NCBI GenBank assembly: GCA_902793605.1 | Contig: CADBEB010000010.1 | Span: 1 to 64,000, forward strand | DNA: 64,000 nt | DNA from: an uncultured Eubacteriales bacterium | GTDB taxonomy: Bacteria; Bacillota; Clostridia; Christensenellales; Aristaeellaceae | Reading direction: 5' to 3' | Part shown: in pieces, positions 23,404-33,177 of the stretch | Numbering within the stretch: the first letter of the stretch is position 1 | Layout of the letters: each line of letters opens with the position of its first letter | The notes under the pieces: model-generated | What the model saw: only the letters and a program-made list of their open reading frames with translations | Told to the model about the DNA's origin: nothing | Databases searched by the model: none | Position numbers and translations under genes: made by a program

Positions 23404-24777
23404 ATGCGTAAAAAAGCTTTGCTGGCCATGCTGCTGGCCCTGACCCTGCTGCTGAGCGGCTGTGCCCTGATCGTGAAGGACGAGGCGGTGGACAACGCCA
23501 CCGAGATCATCCGGATGGGTGACCAGGTCATCACCAAGGACAAGGTCAAGACGGAGGTTCAGAACCAGCTGGATTCCATGGCCTATTACTATTCCCTCTA
23601 CGGTTCCTCCTTCGACATGACGTCCCCCGAGAACATCGCCGCCGCGCAGGAAGAAGCCGTGAACGCCCTGAAGAAGGACCTGGCCCTGACGGCCAAGGCG
23701 GCTGAGCTGGGCCTGGACAAGCTGACCGCCGAGGAAGAGGAAAAGGCGAAGACCACCGCCCAGGAAAGCTACGACGGCTCGCTGGAATACGTGAAGACGA
23801 ACCTGCTGAAGGATTCCGGCCTGGAAGGCGAAGCGCTGAACAAGGCCGCGGCCGACAAGCTGACCGAGCTGGGCGTGAGCCTCGACGATTATATCGAGTC
23901 CGCGAAGAAGACCGCCGTTGACGACAAGCTGCGCGAGTACGCGATCAAGGATGTCGCCGTGACCGACGAGGAAATCAAGGCCGAGTACGACAGCCGCGTC
24001 GAAAAGGACAAGGAAACCTACGGCGAGAACGCCGGCTCCTGGGCCTCCGCCGCCAACAACGGCACCACGCTGTACTACACGCCCGCCGGCGTGCGCCGCG
24101 TGAAGCAGATCCTGACCAAGTTCAAGGAAGAGGACCAGACCGCGATCGACGACGCGAAGAAGGCGCAGACCGACGCGAACACCGCCGTGACCGCGGCGAA
24201 CGCGAAGGTATCCGCCGCGCAGGAGACCATCGACACCGAGGGTGTCACCGAAGAGATCAAAGCCCAGGCCGAAGCCGACCTGAAGGCCGCCAACGAAGAG
24301 CTGGAGAAGGCCAATATGGACCTCGAAGCCGCGAACAAGGCCGTTGAGGACGCGACGAACAAGGCCTTCGAAAACATCACCGCCGACGCGGACGAGATCC
24401 TGCAGAAGCTGAAGGACGGCGAAGACTGGCAGAAGCTCATGGATGAGAAGAACCAGGACCCCGGCATGAAGACCCAGGAAAAGGGCTACGCCGTGGCCGC
24501 CGGCATGACCGGCTTCGACACCGCCTTTGTGGACGCCGCGATGGCGCTGGCCAAGCCCGGCGACGTGTCCGACAAGGTCAAGGGCAGCAGCTACGGCTAC
24601 TACATCATCCGCTATGACAGCGATGAGGCCGAAGGCGCCGTGAGCCTGGACGACGTGAAGGAGACCATCTCCTCCGCCCTGCTCTCCACGAAGCAGAACG
24701 AGGCCTACAACGCCGCCGTGGACCAGTGGGTGGAAGAAGCCGGCATCAAGGTCGACATGAACGCCCTGAAAAACTGA
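23404..24777 (+). CDS. PrsA-like foldase lipoprotein with coiled-coil insertion
   Basis: The 457-residue protein is a lipoprotein (lipobox LLSGC) of the SurA/PrsA type, which helps exported proteins fold at the outer face of the membrane. An N-terminal chaperone domain (residues 30-225) contains the usual helices. The parvulin-type PPIase domain starts with VRRVKQILTKF at about residue 230 but is interrupted by an Ala/Glu/Lys-rich coiled coil (about 242-318) before resuming with ADEILQKLKDGEDWQKLMDE and the SSYGYYIIRYD strand. A strong promoter and terminator make it a single-gene unit. Confidence 0.85.
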   Translation: MRKKALLAMLLALTLLLSGCALIVKDEAVDNATEIIRMGDQVITKDKVKTEVQNQLDSMAYYYSLYGSSFDMTSPENIAAAQEEAVNALKKDLALTAKAAELGLDKLTAEEEEKAKTTAQESYDGSLEYVKTNLLKDSGLEGEALNKAAADKLTELGVSLDDYIESAKKTAVDDKLREYAIKDVAVTDEEIKAEYDSRVEKDKETYGENAGSWASAANNGTTLYYTPAGVRRVKQILTKFKEEDQTAIDDAKKAQTDANTAVTAANAKVSAAQETIDTEGVTEEIKAQAEADLKAANEELEKANMDLEAANKAVEDATNKAFENITADADEILQKLKDGEDWQKLMDEKNQDPGMKTQEKGYAVAAGMTGFDTAFVDAAMALAKPGDVSDKVKGSSYGYYIIRYDSDEAEGAVSLDDVKETISSALLSTKQNEAYNAAVDQWVEEAGIKVDMNALKN

Positions 24778-24789
24778 GCCGATCAGATC

Positions 24790-24822
24790 GGGGATGCCGC
24801 AAGGCATCCCCTTTTATGTTTT
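24790..24822 (+). terminator. Terminator after the PrsA-like gene
   Basis: GGGGATGCC-GCAA-GGCATCCCC followed by TTTTATGTTTTT. Confidence 0.9.
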
Positions 24823-24834
24823 TGAGGAGGATCC

Positions 24835-25770
24835 ATGTATTATCCGTCAGGTTATTTCAAGGCCAAGGCGCGGGACGCGCTGAAAGGCTGCTGGCAGACC
24901 GCCCTGCTAATCGCGCTGATCGTGAACCTGCCCGGCCTGCTGGCCCAGGGGATCTCCGTGTTCACCGGGAACGACCCGATGGACCGCCTGCAGGCCGTCG
25001 TCATTACCTACTCGCGCGACGGGACGCTGACGCAGGCCGTGCTGATGCGGGAGATGGAGAATTACCTGACCAGCTCCGGGTTCTGGATGACCGTGGGGCT
25101 GAACCTGGCCGCCTGGCTGATCACGCCATGCCTCGCCCTGGGGATGTATAAGTGGCTGATGGACCGTCTTCGCAAGGCGCCGGTCACGGACGCGGTCGAG
25201 GGCGCCTTCTGCCGGGTCCGCCTGTTCTTCAGGGCGATCGGCCTGCAGCTGCTGGTGATCCTGAAGATCCTTCTGTGGATGCTGCCCGGGATCGGCCTGT
25301 TCATCGGGCTGACGTTCTCCCTGTACCGAGCGCAGACTGCCGTCGCCGCGGACAGCGCGCTGCGCACCGTGAACGCCCTGACCCTGCCGGTGATCCTGGT
25401 GATGGCCGTGCCCGGGGCGATCGCCGCCCTGCGCTACGCGATGGCGGAGTTCATCCTCGCGGACGAGCCGGAGACGAAGATCACCGAGTGTGTCCGCCGC
25501 AGCAAGGAGCAGATGAGGGACCTGAAAAAGATGCTGTTCATGCTCATGGTCAGCTTCCTGATCTGGTACCTGCTGCAGCTGCTGGTCGCCTCGTTCCTGA
25601 GCAGCATGGGCTCGGGCGTCGTCTCCCTGCTGTTCCAGATGCTGACCGGCCTGGCGCTGAGCGTCTACATGAGCGGCTCCGAAGCCGCCTTCTACTTGGA
25701 AACCCGGCTCGGGAAGATCCCGAAGCGGGAGCCGGAGACGGCGGAAGAGACGAAAGAAGCGGCGGAGTAA
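24835..25770 (+). CDS. DUF975-family integral membrane protein
   Basis: This 311-residue protein has about six hydrophobic segments and the conserved N-terminal pattern of DUF975 (SGYFKAKARDALKGCWQTALL). The centre contains ALRYAMAEFILADEP followed by CVRRSKEQMRDLKKMLFMLM, the most conserved block of the family. Function is unknown; it is a plasma membrane protein with a charged cytoplasmic tail. The gene starts 13 bases after a strong terminator, with AGGAGG upstream, so transcription presumably comes by read-through or from an unseen promoter. Confidence 0.85.
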   Translation: MYYPSGYFKAKARDALKGCWQTALLIALIVNLPGLLAQGISVFTGNDPMDRLQAVVITYSRDGTLTQAVLMREMENYLTSSGFWMTVGLNLAAWLITPCLALGMYKWLMDRLRKAPVTDAVEGAFCRVRLFFRAIGLQLLVILKILLWMLPGIGLFIGLTFSLYRAQTAVAADSALRTVNALTLPVILVMAVPGAIAALRYAMAEFILADEPETKITECVRRSKEQMRDLKKMLFMLMVSFLIWYLLQLLVASFLSSMGSGVVSLLFQMLTGLALSVYMSGSEAAFYLETRLGKIPKREPETAEETKEAAE

Positions 25771-25791
25771 TGGATTGCTTTTGTACTTTCC

Positions 25792-25820
25792 TTGAGTTAT
25801 CAACGGAATCCGGCTATAAT
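25792..25820 (+). promoter_or_regulatory. Sigma-A promoter of the aminotransferase gene
   Basis: TTGAGT (25792-25797), 17 bases, TATAAT (25815-25820). Confidence 0.75.
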
Positions 25821-25858
25821 GAACCGTTCCCAATCGGATTGTGTAAGGAGGCCTTCCC

Positions 25859-27058
<1,200 letters not shown>

Positions 27059-27068
27059 GTAAAGACCG

Positions 27069-28463
27069 ATGCTGAGCTTTGACAATACCGTAAACCTGCT
27101 GATGCAGTCCAAATACCGCTACCAGCTGCAGGACGTGGCGGAACCCAACCTCTACCGGGAGATCTACGATTACAGCCACGTGCCGAAGGTGGCCTTCAAC
27201 CTGCGCCACGTGCCGATGCAGATGCCGGACGAGATCTGGATGACCGACACGACCTTCCGCGACGGGCAGCAGTCCGTCAGCCCCTTCACGCCGGAACAGA
27301 TCCTGCACCTCTTTAAGCTCATGAGCCGCCTGGGCGGGCCGAAGGGCATGGTGCGCCAGAGCGAGTTCTTCCTCTACACGGAGAATGACCAGAAGGCCCT
27401 GCACCTGTGCCAGGACGCGGGCCTGCGCTTCCCGGAGATCACGACCTGGATCCGCGCGAACGAAAAGGACTTCGAGCTCGTGAAGCAGGCCGGCGTCGCG
27501 GAGACCGGCGTGCTGGTCTCCTGCAGCGACTACCACATCTTCAACAAGATGCACCTGACCCGCGCCCAGGCGATGGACAAGTACCTGGGGATCGTGAAGA
27601 GCGCTCTGGATCACGGCATCCGTCCGCGCTGCCACTTTGAGGACATCACCCGCGCCGATTTCTACGGCTTCGTGGTGCCCTTCGCCACCAAGCTCATGGA
27701 TCTGGGCCGGGAGAGCGGCATTCCGATCAAGATCCGCGCCTGCGACACCATGGGCTACGGCGTCAGCTATCCCGGCACCGCCCTGCCCCGCAGCGTCCAG
27801 GGTATTATCTACGGCCTGCGCCACTATGCCGACGTGCCCTCGGCCCAGCTGGAATGGCACGGGCATAACGACTTCTACAAGGTCGTCTCCAACGCCGCCA
27901 CCGCCTGGCTCCACGGCTGCTCGAGCATCAACTGCAGCCTGCTGGGCATCGGCGAGCGCACGGGCAACTGCCCGCTGGAGGCCATGGCCATCGAGTACCA
28001 GAGCCTGCGCGGCGAGACCGGCGGCATGGACCTGACCGCCATCACCGAGATCGCGGACTACATGGAGCGTGAGATCGGCCTGGAGATCAGCCCGCGGCAG
28101 CCCTTCGTCGGCCGCCACTTCAATGTCACCCGCGCCGGCATCCATGCCGACGGCATGCTCAAGGACGAGGAGATCTACAACATCTTCGACACCGCCGCCA
28201 TCCTGAACCGTCCGGCCTCCGTGGCCGTGGACAGCCGCGGCGGCACCGCGTCCATCGCCCACTGGCTGAACAACTATTTCCGCCTGACCGGGGAGCATGC
28301 GATCGACAAGAACGATCCGCTGATCGTCGAGATGCGCAGGCGCGTGGACGAACTGTATGCCCAGGGCCGCAATACCGTCATGGGCGACGAGGAACTGGAG
28401 ATCATGGTCCGCCGCTGCGACCAGGACCGCTACGAGCACCTTCTGTTCCACAAGAGCAAATAA
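27069..28463 (+). CDS. Isopropylmalate/homocitrate synthase-family enzyme, probable Re-citrate synthase
   Basis: This 464-residue DRE-TIM enzyme condenses acetyl-CoA with a 2-oxoacid. The N-terminal TDTTFRDGQQS is the DRE-TIM metal-binding loop; RPRCHFEDITRADFYGFVVP, CDTMGYGV and LEWHGHNDFYKV (HxH metal ligands) follow. The total sequence and length match the clostridial subgroup whose Clostridium kluyveri member is a Re-specific citrate synthase, rather than LeuA, because no LeuA allosteric domain is present. With the aminotransferase it would feed 2-oxoglutarate/glutamate synthesis. The substrate call is inference; homocitrate or methylmalate synthesis is possible. Confidence 0.8.
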   Translation: MLSFDNTVNLLMQSKYRYQLQDVAEPNLYREIYDYSHVPKVAFNLRHVPMQMPDEIWMTDTTFRDGQQSVSPFTPEQILHLFKLMSRLGGPKGMVRQSEFFLYTENDQKALHLCQDAGLRFPEITTWIRANEKDFELVKQAGVAETGVLVSCSDYHIFNKMHLTRAQAMDKYLGIVKSALDHGIRPRCHFEDITRADFYGFVVPFATKLMDLGRESGIPIKIRACDTMGYGVSYPGTALPRSVQGIIYGLRHYADVPSAQLEWHGHNDFYKVVSNAATAWLHGCSSINCSLLGIGERTGNCPLEAMAIEYQSLRGETGGMDLTAITEIADYMEREIGLEISPRQPFVGRHFNVTRAGIHADGMLKDEEIYNIFDTAAILNRPASVAVDSRGGTASIAHWLNNYFRLTGEHAIDKNDPLIVEMRRRVDELYAQGRNTVMGDEELEIMVRRCDQDRYEHLLFHKSK

Positions 28464-28478
28464 ACCATCGGAATCCGG

Positions 28479-28498
28479 GCAGCCTTGCAAAAGGCTGC
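28479..28498 (+). terminator. Hairpin between Re-citrate synthase-like gene and murG
   Basis: GCAGCCTT-GCAA-AAGGCTGC with a short pyrimidine tract; could terminate or attenuate. Confidence 0.6.
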
Positions 28499-28568
28499 TC
28501 TCTGCTTTACCTGAACCTGTATCTTTCATGAACCGGAATCCCCATAATCGCGAAGGGAGCGAAAAACA

Positions 28569-29633
28569 TTGAAAAAGATCGTCCTGACCGGCGGCGGCAC
28601 CCTGGGCCATGTGACGCCGCACCTCGCCCTGATCCCGCGGCTGCAGGAAGCCGGCTATGAGATCCACTACATCGGCACGGAAAACGGTATGGAGGCGCCG
28701 AAGATGCGCGCCGTGCCGGGCGTGGTCTACCACGCGGTCAAAAGCGGCAAGCTGCGCCGCTACCACTCCTGGCAGAACTTCACCGATCCCTTCCGCGTTA
28801 TCGCGGGGGCCTTCCAGTCCGCCCGCCTGATGGGAAAGATCAAACCCGACGTCGTGTTCTCCAAGGGCGGGTTCGTCGCGGTGCCGGTCGTGTTCGGCGC
28901 GTGGCTGCACCGGGTCCCGGTCCTGTGCCACGAGAGCGACCTGACCCCCGGCCTGGCCAATAAGCTGTGCCGCCCCTTCGCGAAGCGCTTCGCCACCACC
29001 TTCCCGGAGTGCGCCGAGGCCCTCGGGAAAAAGGCGGAAATGACCGGCACGCCCCTGCGGCCCGAGCTGTTCACCGGTTCCCGGGAGAAGGGGTTGAAAC
29101 TCTTCGGCTTTGACGGACGGAAGCCCGTGATGCTCATGATGGGCGGCTCCTCCGGCGCGCAGAGCGTGAACGACTGCCTGCGCAAGGCGCTCCCCCGCCT
29201 GACGGACGATTTCGATATCGCGCATATCTGCGGCAAGGGCAACCTCGACCCGGCGCTGGACGGCACCCCCGGCTACACCCAGATCGAGTTCCTCGACGCC
29301 GAGCTGCCGGACGCCCTGGCCTGCGCGGACCTGGTCCTTTCCCGCGCGGGAGCGAACGCCCTGTGCGAGTTCCAGGCCCTCGGCCGGCCGATGCTGCTGA
29401 TCCCCTATCCGAAAGGCGCGAGCCGGGGGGACCAGATCCTGAACGCGAAGAGCCTGGAGAAGCGCGGCCTGTGCCGCGTGCTCCTGCAGGAGAACATGAC
29501 CCCGGAGACCCTCGCGGAGGAGGTCCGTGCCACCTGGGATGCCCGGGACGCCCTCACGGAAGCGCTGAAGAACGCCCCGCCCGCGAACGGGACGGAGCGC
29601 GTACTCGAACTGATCGAGGAGATCCAGAAGTGA
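28569..29633 (+). CDS. murG: MurG, UDP-GlcNAc:lipid I N-acetylglucosaminyltransferase
   Basis: MurG adds GlcNAc to lipid I to form lipid II, on the cytoplasmic face of the membrane. The 354-residue protein begins KKIVLTGGGTLGHVTPH (GGGxxGH nucleotide loop), contains the membrane-associated segment around LARLMGKIKPDVVFSKGGFV, and in the C-terminal domain has MMGGSSGAQSVN and LSRAGANALCEFQALG, which bind UDP-GlcNAc. The start is TTG 28569, with AAGGGAGC upstream; this is the only reasonable start. The stop overlaps the start of the LRR lipoprotein gene (GTGA), suggesting coupling with a surface protein gene. Confidence 0.93.
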   Translation: MKKIVLTGGGTLGHVTPHLALIPRLQEAGYEIHYIGTENGMEAPKMRAVPGVVYHAVKSGKLRRYHSWQNFTDPFRVIAGAFQSARLMGKIKPDVVFSKGGFVAVPVVFGAWLHRVPVLCHESDLTPGLANKLCRPFAKRFATTFPECAEALGKKAEMTGTPLRPELFTGSREKGLKLFGFDGRKPVMLMMGGSSGAQSVNDCLRKALPRLTDDFDIAHICGKGNLDPALDGTPGYTQIEFLDAELPDALACADLVLSRAGANALCEFQALGRPMLLIPYPKGASRGDQILNAKSLEKRGLCRVLLQENMTPETLAEEVRATWDARDALTEALKNAPPANGTERVLELIEEIQK

Positions 29634-30475
29634 AACTGAACCGCGTCGCCTGCCTGCTGCTGTGCCTGGTGATGGCGGCCGGCTGCGCGGCTGCGGACAG
29701 GAAAGAGGACAATTCGTCCGTCACCGAGCTCAACATCCGGCAGCGGCTGAACTATACGGAGATCAGAAACCGCCTCGCGCAGTATCCGAATCTGCAAAAA
29801 GTCGATATGTACAACACGCCCGTGACCCCCGCCCAGGCGGACGAGCTGGCGGCGCTGTATCCGCAGGTCGTGTTCGGCTGGACGCTGATGATCGGCAAAG
29901 ACCACCGGGTCCGGACCGACGCGGAGGCCTTTTCCACCCTGCACCGCTCCGGCGCGCAGGGCCACAGCACGAAGGAAATGTCCGCCCTGCGGTACTGCAA
30001 AAAGCTGAAGGCCCTGGACATCGGCCACAACAACGTCGACGACATCTCCTGGATCGCCGGGCTGAAGGACCTGCGGGTGCTGATCATCGCGGTCAACCGG
30101 ATCGAAGACCTGTCACCCCTCGCCGGCCTGGAAAACCTGGAATACCTGGAAGTGTTCAGCAACCGGGTCACGGACCTTTCTCCCCTGCGGGGGCTGAAGC
30201 ACCTCACCGACCTGAACATCGGCTACAACCGGATCGGGGACTTTTCTCCCCTCTGCGGCATAACGCAGCTGAAGCGCCTGTGGCTCTTCCGCGCCGCGAA
30301 CCGGGGCATCCCCGGCGTGCCGCAGGAGGTCATCGACACGCTGAAGGAAAAGCTTCCCGGGACGCAGATCAACTGGAAGTCCGAGCCGACCCTCGGCGGC
30401 TGGCGCGACCACCCGCACTATGACGTCATCAAAGAAATGTTTCAGGGAACCTGGTACATCCCCTTCACCGACTGA
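29630..30475 (+). CDS. LRR surface lipoprotein of cassette B
   Basis: A 281-residue lipoprotein starting at GTG 29630 (GAGGAG upstream) and overlapping the murG stop. The lipobox is MAAGC. It is a shorter paralogue of the protein at 17070-18065: the N-terminal block (YPNLQKVDMYNTPVTPAQAD, FGWTLMIGKD, RTDAEAFSTLH) and the LRRs (LKALDIGHNNVDDISWI, LRVLIIAVNRIEDLSPL, LTDLNIGYNR) align. The C-terminus ends FQGTWYIPFTD. The convergent Lgt-like gene begins a repeat-filled 110 bases away. Role at the surface unknown; cassette membership suggests partnership with the Lgt-like and NAGPA proteins. Confidence 0.85.
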   Translation: MKLNRVACLLLCLVMAAGCAAADRKEDNSSVTELNIRQRLNYTEIRNRLAQYPNLQKVDMYNTPVTPAQADELAALYPQVVFGWTLMIGKDHRVRTDAEAFSTLHRSGAQGHSTKEMSALRYCKKLKALDIGHNNVDDISWIAGLKDLRVLIIAVNRIEDLSPLAGLENLEYLEVFSNRVTDLSPLRGLKHLTDLNIGYNRIGDFSPLCGITQLKRLWLFRAANRGIPGVPQEVIDTLKEKLPGTQINWKSEPTLGGWRDHPHYDVIKEMFQGTWYIPFTD

Positions 30476-30480
30476 AACGA

Positions 30481-30652
30481 GAACCGTCCCCGGAACTGAA
30501 CTGCATCCCCGGAACAAAGGGGACGGAACAAAGGGGACGGTTCCTTTTGTTCCGTTTTCCGTTTTGGAACAAAAAGAACCGTCCCTACCGTTCCGTTCTG
30601 GAGTTTTTGGTACAAAAAGAACCGTCCCCGGCGTACCGGATTGAGGGGAGGA
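30481..30652. repeat. Clustered GGGGACGGTTCC-family repeats
   Basis: At least four partial copies of GAACCGTCCCC / GGGGACGGTTCC with AACAAA/TTTGTT motifs. They include direct units of GGAACAAAGGGGACG. The cluster covers the end of the Lgt-like gene, so its last residues are encoded by repeat DNA. Confidence 0.85.
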
Positions 30653-31610
30653 GGACAAGGGCCATGAGCAGGAAGCCGCCGGTCTCGCCCATGAAGCGGG
30701 AGGGGCTGCGCTGGCGCAGGAACTCGATGCCGACGATGGCGGCAAAGCAGGCGAGCAGGAACAAGGCAGGGAGAAAACGGGCGGCTCCCTGCTTTTTTGT
30801 ATTCCGGGCGCAGGCACAGAACGTCAGGATCATCATGATCGCCGCGCAGAGGACCTGCTCCACCCGGACGAAGCCCCAGCTCAGCGCCTGCGTGCGCATG
30901 GCCTCCAGCACGATCTGCCCGGCGCAGAGGCGGAAGACCGCCGCTTCAAACCGGGCGCCCGGGCGGCGGTTCCGGCCGAAGAGGGACAGCACGAGGACGG
31001 CGAGCGCCCAGAGCGCTTCCCCAAAAAAGACGGCGACGTGCGCCTCCCCGTACTCATTGACCACGACGAAGGGAAAAGGCGGCGCCGCGGCGGCCTCGAT
31101 AAACCGCCCGGTACCGAGGCTGCCCAGCTCCATCTCCGCCATGCGCAGGCCTGCCGCCAGCAGCAGGCCGGGGACCGTGAAGAGATCCAGGAACGTCCCC
31201 GCCGGCCGGCAGCCGGTGATCCGGGCGGAAAGGAGCAGGCCGAGCCAGACGCCGACCCCGCCGCCGGTAAAGCAGAAGGTATCGGGCCGCAGGCTGAAAA
31301 GCGCGTCCCATTCACCCCATTCCACGATATGCCCGGTCTCCATCAGGAGGACGTAAAAGAGCTTCGCGAACACAAACCCGAGCGCTGTGCACACAGGGAA
31401 CGAGAGCACGGCAGCCGCCGCCGTCCGCGCGGAACAAAAGGGTTCGGAACGCCCGGAAAACGAGCCAGTGTGCTCGTTTTCAGTGGAGAACGGGCGGCAG
31501 CCCCGGTCGTCCCCTTTGTTCCGGTCCCCTTTGTTCCGCAGGGCGGCGGTGATAAACAGGAGAAAGGCCGCGGACACCGCGCAGACGGCGACGACCGGGT
31601 AAGCGGACAC
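30585..31610 (-). CDS. Divergent Lgt-like membrane protein, cassette B, with repeat-derived segments
   Basis: A 341-residue paralogue of 18026-18982. Shared blocks are SLRPDTFCFTGGGVG (Thr in place of the Lgt histidine), FTVPGLLLAAGLRMAE, and ARFEAAVFRLCAGQIVLEAMR followed by VEQVLCAAIMMI. Between the first and second hydrophobic segment a charged insertion (about residues 26-63) is encoded by the repeat at 31430-31545, and the C-terminus from about residue 325 is also repeat-derived. The GTG start at 31610 has GGAG ten bases upstream. It is the second gene after NAGPA B. The insert would lie in an external or cytoplasmic loop, so the protein may still fold. Confidence 0.65.
   Translation of the reverse strand: MSAYPVVAVCAVSAAFLLFITAALRNKGDRNKGDDRGCRPFSTENEHTGSFSGRSEPFCSARTAAAAVLSFPVCTALGFVFAKLFYVLLMETGHIVEWGEWDALFSLRPDTFCFTGGGVGVWLGLLLSARITGCRPAGTFLDLFTVPGLLLAAGLRMAEMELGSLGTGRFIEAAAAPPFPFVVVNEYGEAHVAVFFGEALWALAVLVLSLFGRNRRPGARFEAAVFRLCAGQIVLEAMRTQALSWGFVRVEQVLCAAIMMILTFCACARNTKKQGAARFLPALFLLACFAAIVGIEFLRQRSPSRFMGETGGFLLMALVLLPSIRYAGDGSFCTKNSRTER
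31430..31545. repeat. Repeat element inserted in frame in the Lgt-like B gene
   Basis: GGAACAAAAGGG, an internal stem ACGAGCCAGTGTGCTCGT, GGAGAACGGGCGG and two CCCCTTTGTTCCG units. Members of the same family lie at 1630-1688 and 30481-30652. Confidence 0.8.
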
Positions 31611-31652
31611 AGGCGATCAGCTCCGTTTCACAGGGTACATTTCACAAAGCGG

Positions 31653-32540
31653 TTACGGCTGCGGCAGGGCGGACGCGAAATAGATGATGTCCGCGAGGGG
31701 CCGCTCGTTTTCGTTATCAGGATCGTTGACCTTCTGGTTCCTGAACACCAGGACGGCGCTGTCGCCCCCGTCCAGGTTGTAGGCCACCTCGATATCGGGC
31801 ATGGACGCCACGAACTGCCGCCACTCCTCAAAATTCAGCGCGCGGCTGCCGCGCTCGTTCGGCCCGGTCACGATGATGCGGTACTTCAGGTGCCCGGTCT
31901 GCGCGATGGCGACGCGCTGGGAGCGCTGCTCCGGCTTCATGTGGCGGTTGATCTTGCCGGTGCGGATCTGCCCGTGGTTGACGAGGAGCGGGCCGAAGTG
32001 GAAGGCGTTGATGATCTTCTTCCCGTCGACGGTCTCCCCGACGTCGCCGGCTTTCGCGTCCTCGATGCCGTGGAAGTCCCCGTCCTCGTCGATAAGGAGA
32101 ACGTCCTGCCCGGGCTTTTTCGTCAGTTTGTTGCGGTAGACCACGCCCTGACGGATGATCAGGGGCGTGTCGGAGGTATAGCAGTAGTAGTCCCCGTCCA
32201 CCGCGACGACCGCGTTCATCCGCCTCGCCAGTACGTGGCCGAACTCGGTCCCGCGGCGGTCAAACCCGTTCGCGGCGGCCGTGCGCAGCTGGCTCGCGTC
32301 GGCGATCTCGATATCAGCGATCCAGAAGAGGCGTCCATTGTCGTTGTCCGGGGTGATCTCCACACGGATCGTCGGATCCTCGTAGACAGTCTCGGATACA
32401 TAGTTCGCCGGGTCCGGCGGCATGCCGGGGGAAAAGTCGACCGGCAGGGTATAACCGGCCGTCCCGGCCCCTTCCGGCACCGTGCAGGCAGGACAGGCGC
32501 ACAGCAGCAGGGCCGCCAGCACCGCCGTCAGCCGTTTCAT
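31653..32540 (-). CDS. Phosphodiester glycosidase-like (NAGPA) lipoprotein, cassette B
   Basis: Starts at ATG 32540 (MKRLTAVLAALLLCACPAC), with GGGAGGGAG upstream and probable lipobox LCAC. The 295-residue product has the NAGPA signature AYNLDGGDSAVLVF and the same intermediate blocks as the paralogue at 18986-19966 (AVVAVDGDYYCY, VLLIDEDGDFHG, NAFHFGPLLVNHG, RVAIAQTG). The motif Asp-Gly-Gly-Asp replaces the more common DGGGS at the active site, in both paralogues. It is followed by the Lgt-like B gene (43 bases). Confidence 0.85.
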   Translation of the reverse strand: MKRLTAVLAALLLCACPACTVPEGAGTAGYTLPVDFSPGMPPDPANYVSETVYEDPTIRVEITPDNDNGRLFWIADIEIADASQLRTAAANGFDRRGTEFGHVLARRMNAVVAVDGDYYCYTSDTPLIIRQGVVYRNKLTKKPGQDVLLIDEDGDFHGIEDAKAGDVGETVDGKKIINAFHFGPLLVNHGQIRTGKINRHMKPEQRSQRVAIAQTGHLKYRIIVTGPNERGSRALNFEEWRQFVASMPDIEVAYNLDGGDSAVLVFRNQKVNDPDNENERPLADIIYFASALPQP

Positions 32541-32569
32541 GCGCTTCTCCCTCCCCTCTTTCAAGAAAA

Positions 32570-32590
32570 GCCCGGGCATACTGCCCGGGC
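32570..32590. terminator. Terminator between secreted protein and NAGPA B
   Basis: GCCCGGGCA-TAC-TGCCCGGGC with T-rich flanks on both sides. Confidence 0.75.
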
Positions 32591-32609
32591 CTTTGTCTTT
32601 TTCAGCTGA

Positions 32610-33068
32610 TTATCTCTTGATTTCCTTCGCCGGGGCGGTTTCCCGCTCGAAGAGGCAGGTCACCCCGTCCACGCCGATGCAGAGGATCAGGTTGGCCTCG
32701 TCGTTGATATACATCCGGGCCGCCCAGCCGCCCTCAAAGCTCATGATCTTATGGGTATCGCCGGAGGTCAGGTGGATCAGGTAGACCTCGCCGCCCTCCC
32801 CGACCATCAGGTGGGTCTCGATCGTCTCACCGCTGCGGTTGCGGATGCCGGGATAGGTCCAGTAATTCGCCGCCTTGCACTTATCGCTCATGAAGGACGC
32901 CTTGTCCACCGGCAGGTACCGCCAGCGAAGCTTCCAGTCCCCTTCGATCAGCTTCTCGTATTTCGCGAGGATCTCCTTTGTCTTGTCCGTCGTCTCCTCC
33001 GCCATCGCCGGGCAGATCAGCAGCGCGCAGAGCACCATCAGCAGCAGAACGGAAATCAGTCTTTTCAT
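32610..33068 (-). CDS. Small secreted protein of unknown function
   Basis: A 152-residue exported protein with a signal peptide cleaved after AMA. The mature part contains WRYLPVDKASFMSDKCKAAN, two short Cys-separated segments, and a beta-rich C-terminal half (GEVYLIHLTSGDTHKIMSF, NLILCIGVDGVTCLFE). I do not recognise a family. It lies between cassette B and the SH3 protein gene, on the same strand, and is separated from both by terminators, so it is a single-gene unit. Confidence 0.6.
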   Translation of the reverse strand: MKRLISVLLLMVLCALLICPAMAEETTDKTKEILAKYEKLIEGDWKLRWRYLPVDKASFMSDKCKAANYWTYPGIRNRSGETIETHLMVGEGGEVYLIHLTSGDTHKIMSFEGGWAARMYINDEANLILCIGVDGVTCLFERETAPAKEIKR

Positions 33069-33133
33069 GCCTTACTCCTTCAGAATTTGTCGCAAGCGCA
33101 TTATAGCACGGATCCGGGCCCCTGTAAACAACA

Positions 33134-33162
33134 GCAGCCGCCTGCATTTCGCAGGCGGCTGC
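33134..33162 (-). terminator. Terminator after the SH3 protein gene
   Basis: Twelve-pair stem GCAGCCGCCTGC / GCAGGCGGCTGC, loop of five, then TGTTGTTT on the minus strand. Confidence 0.75.
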
Positions 33163-33177
33163 CCTGTCATTCATCCG

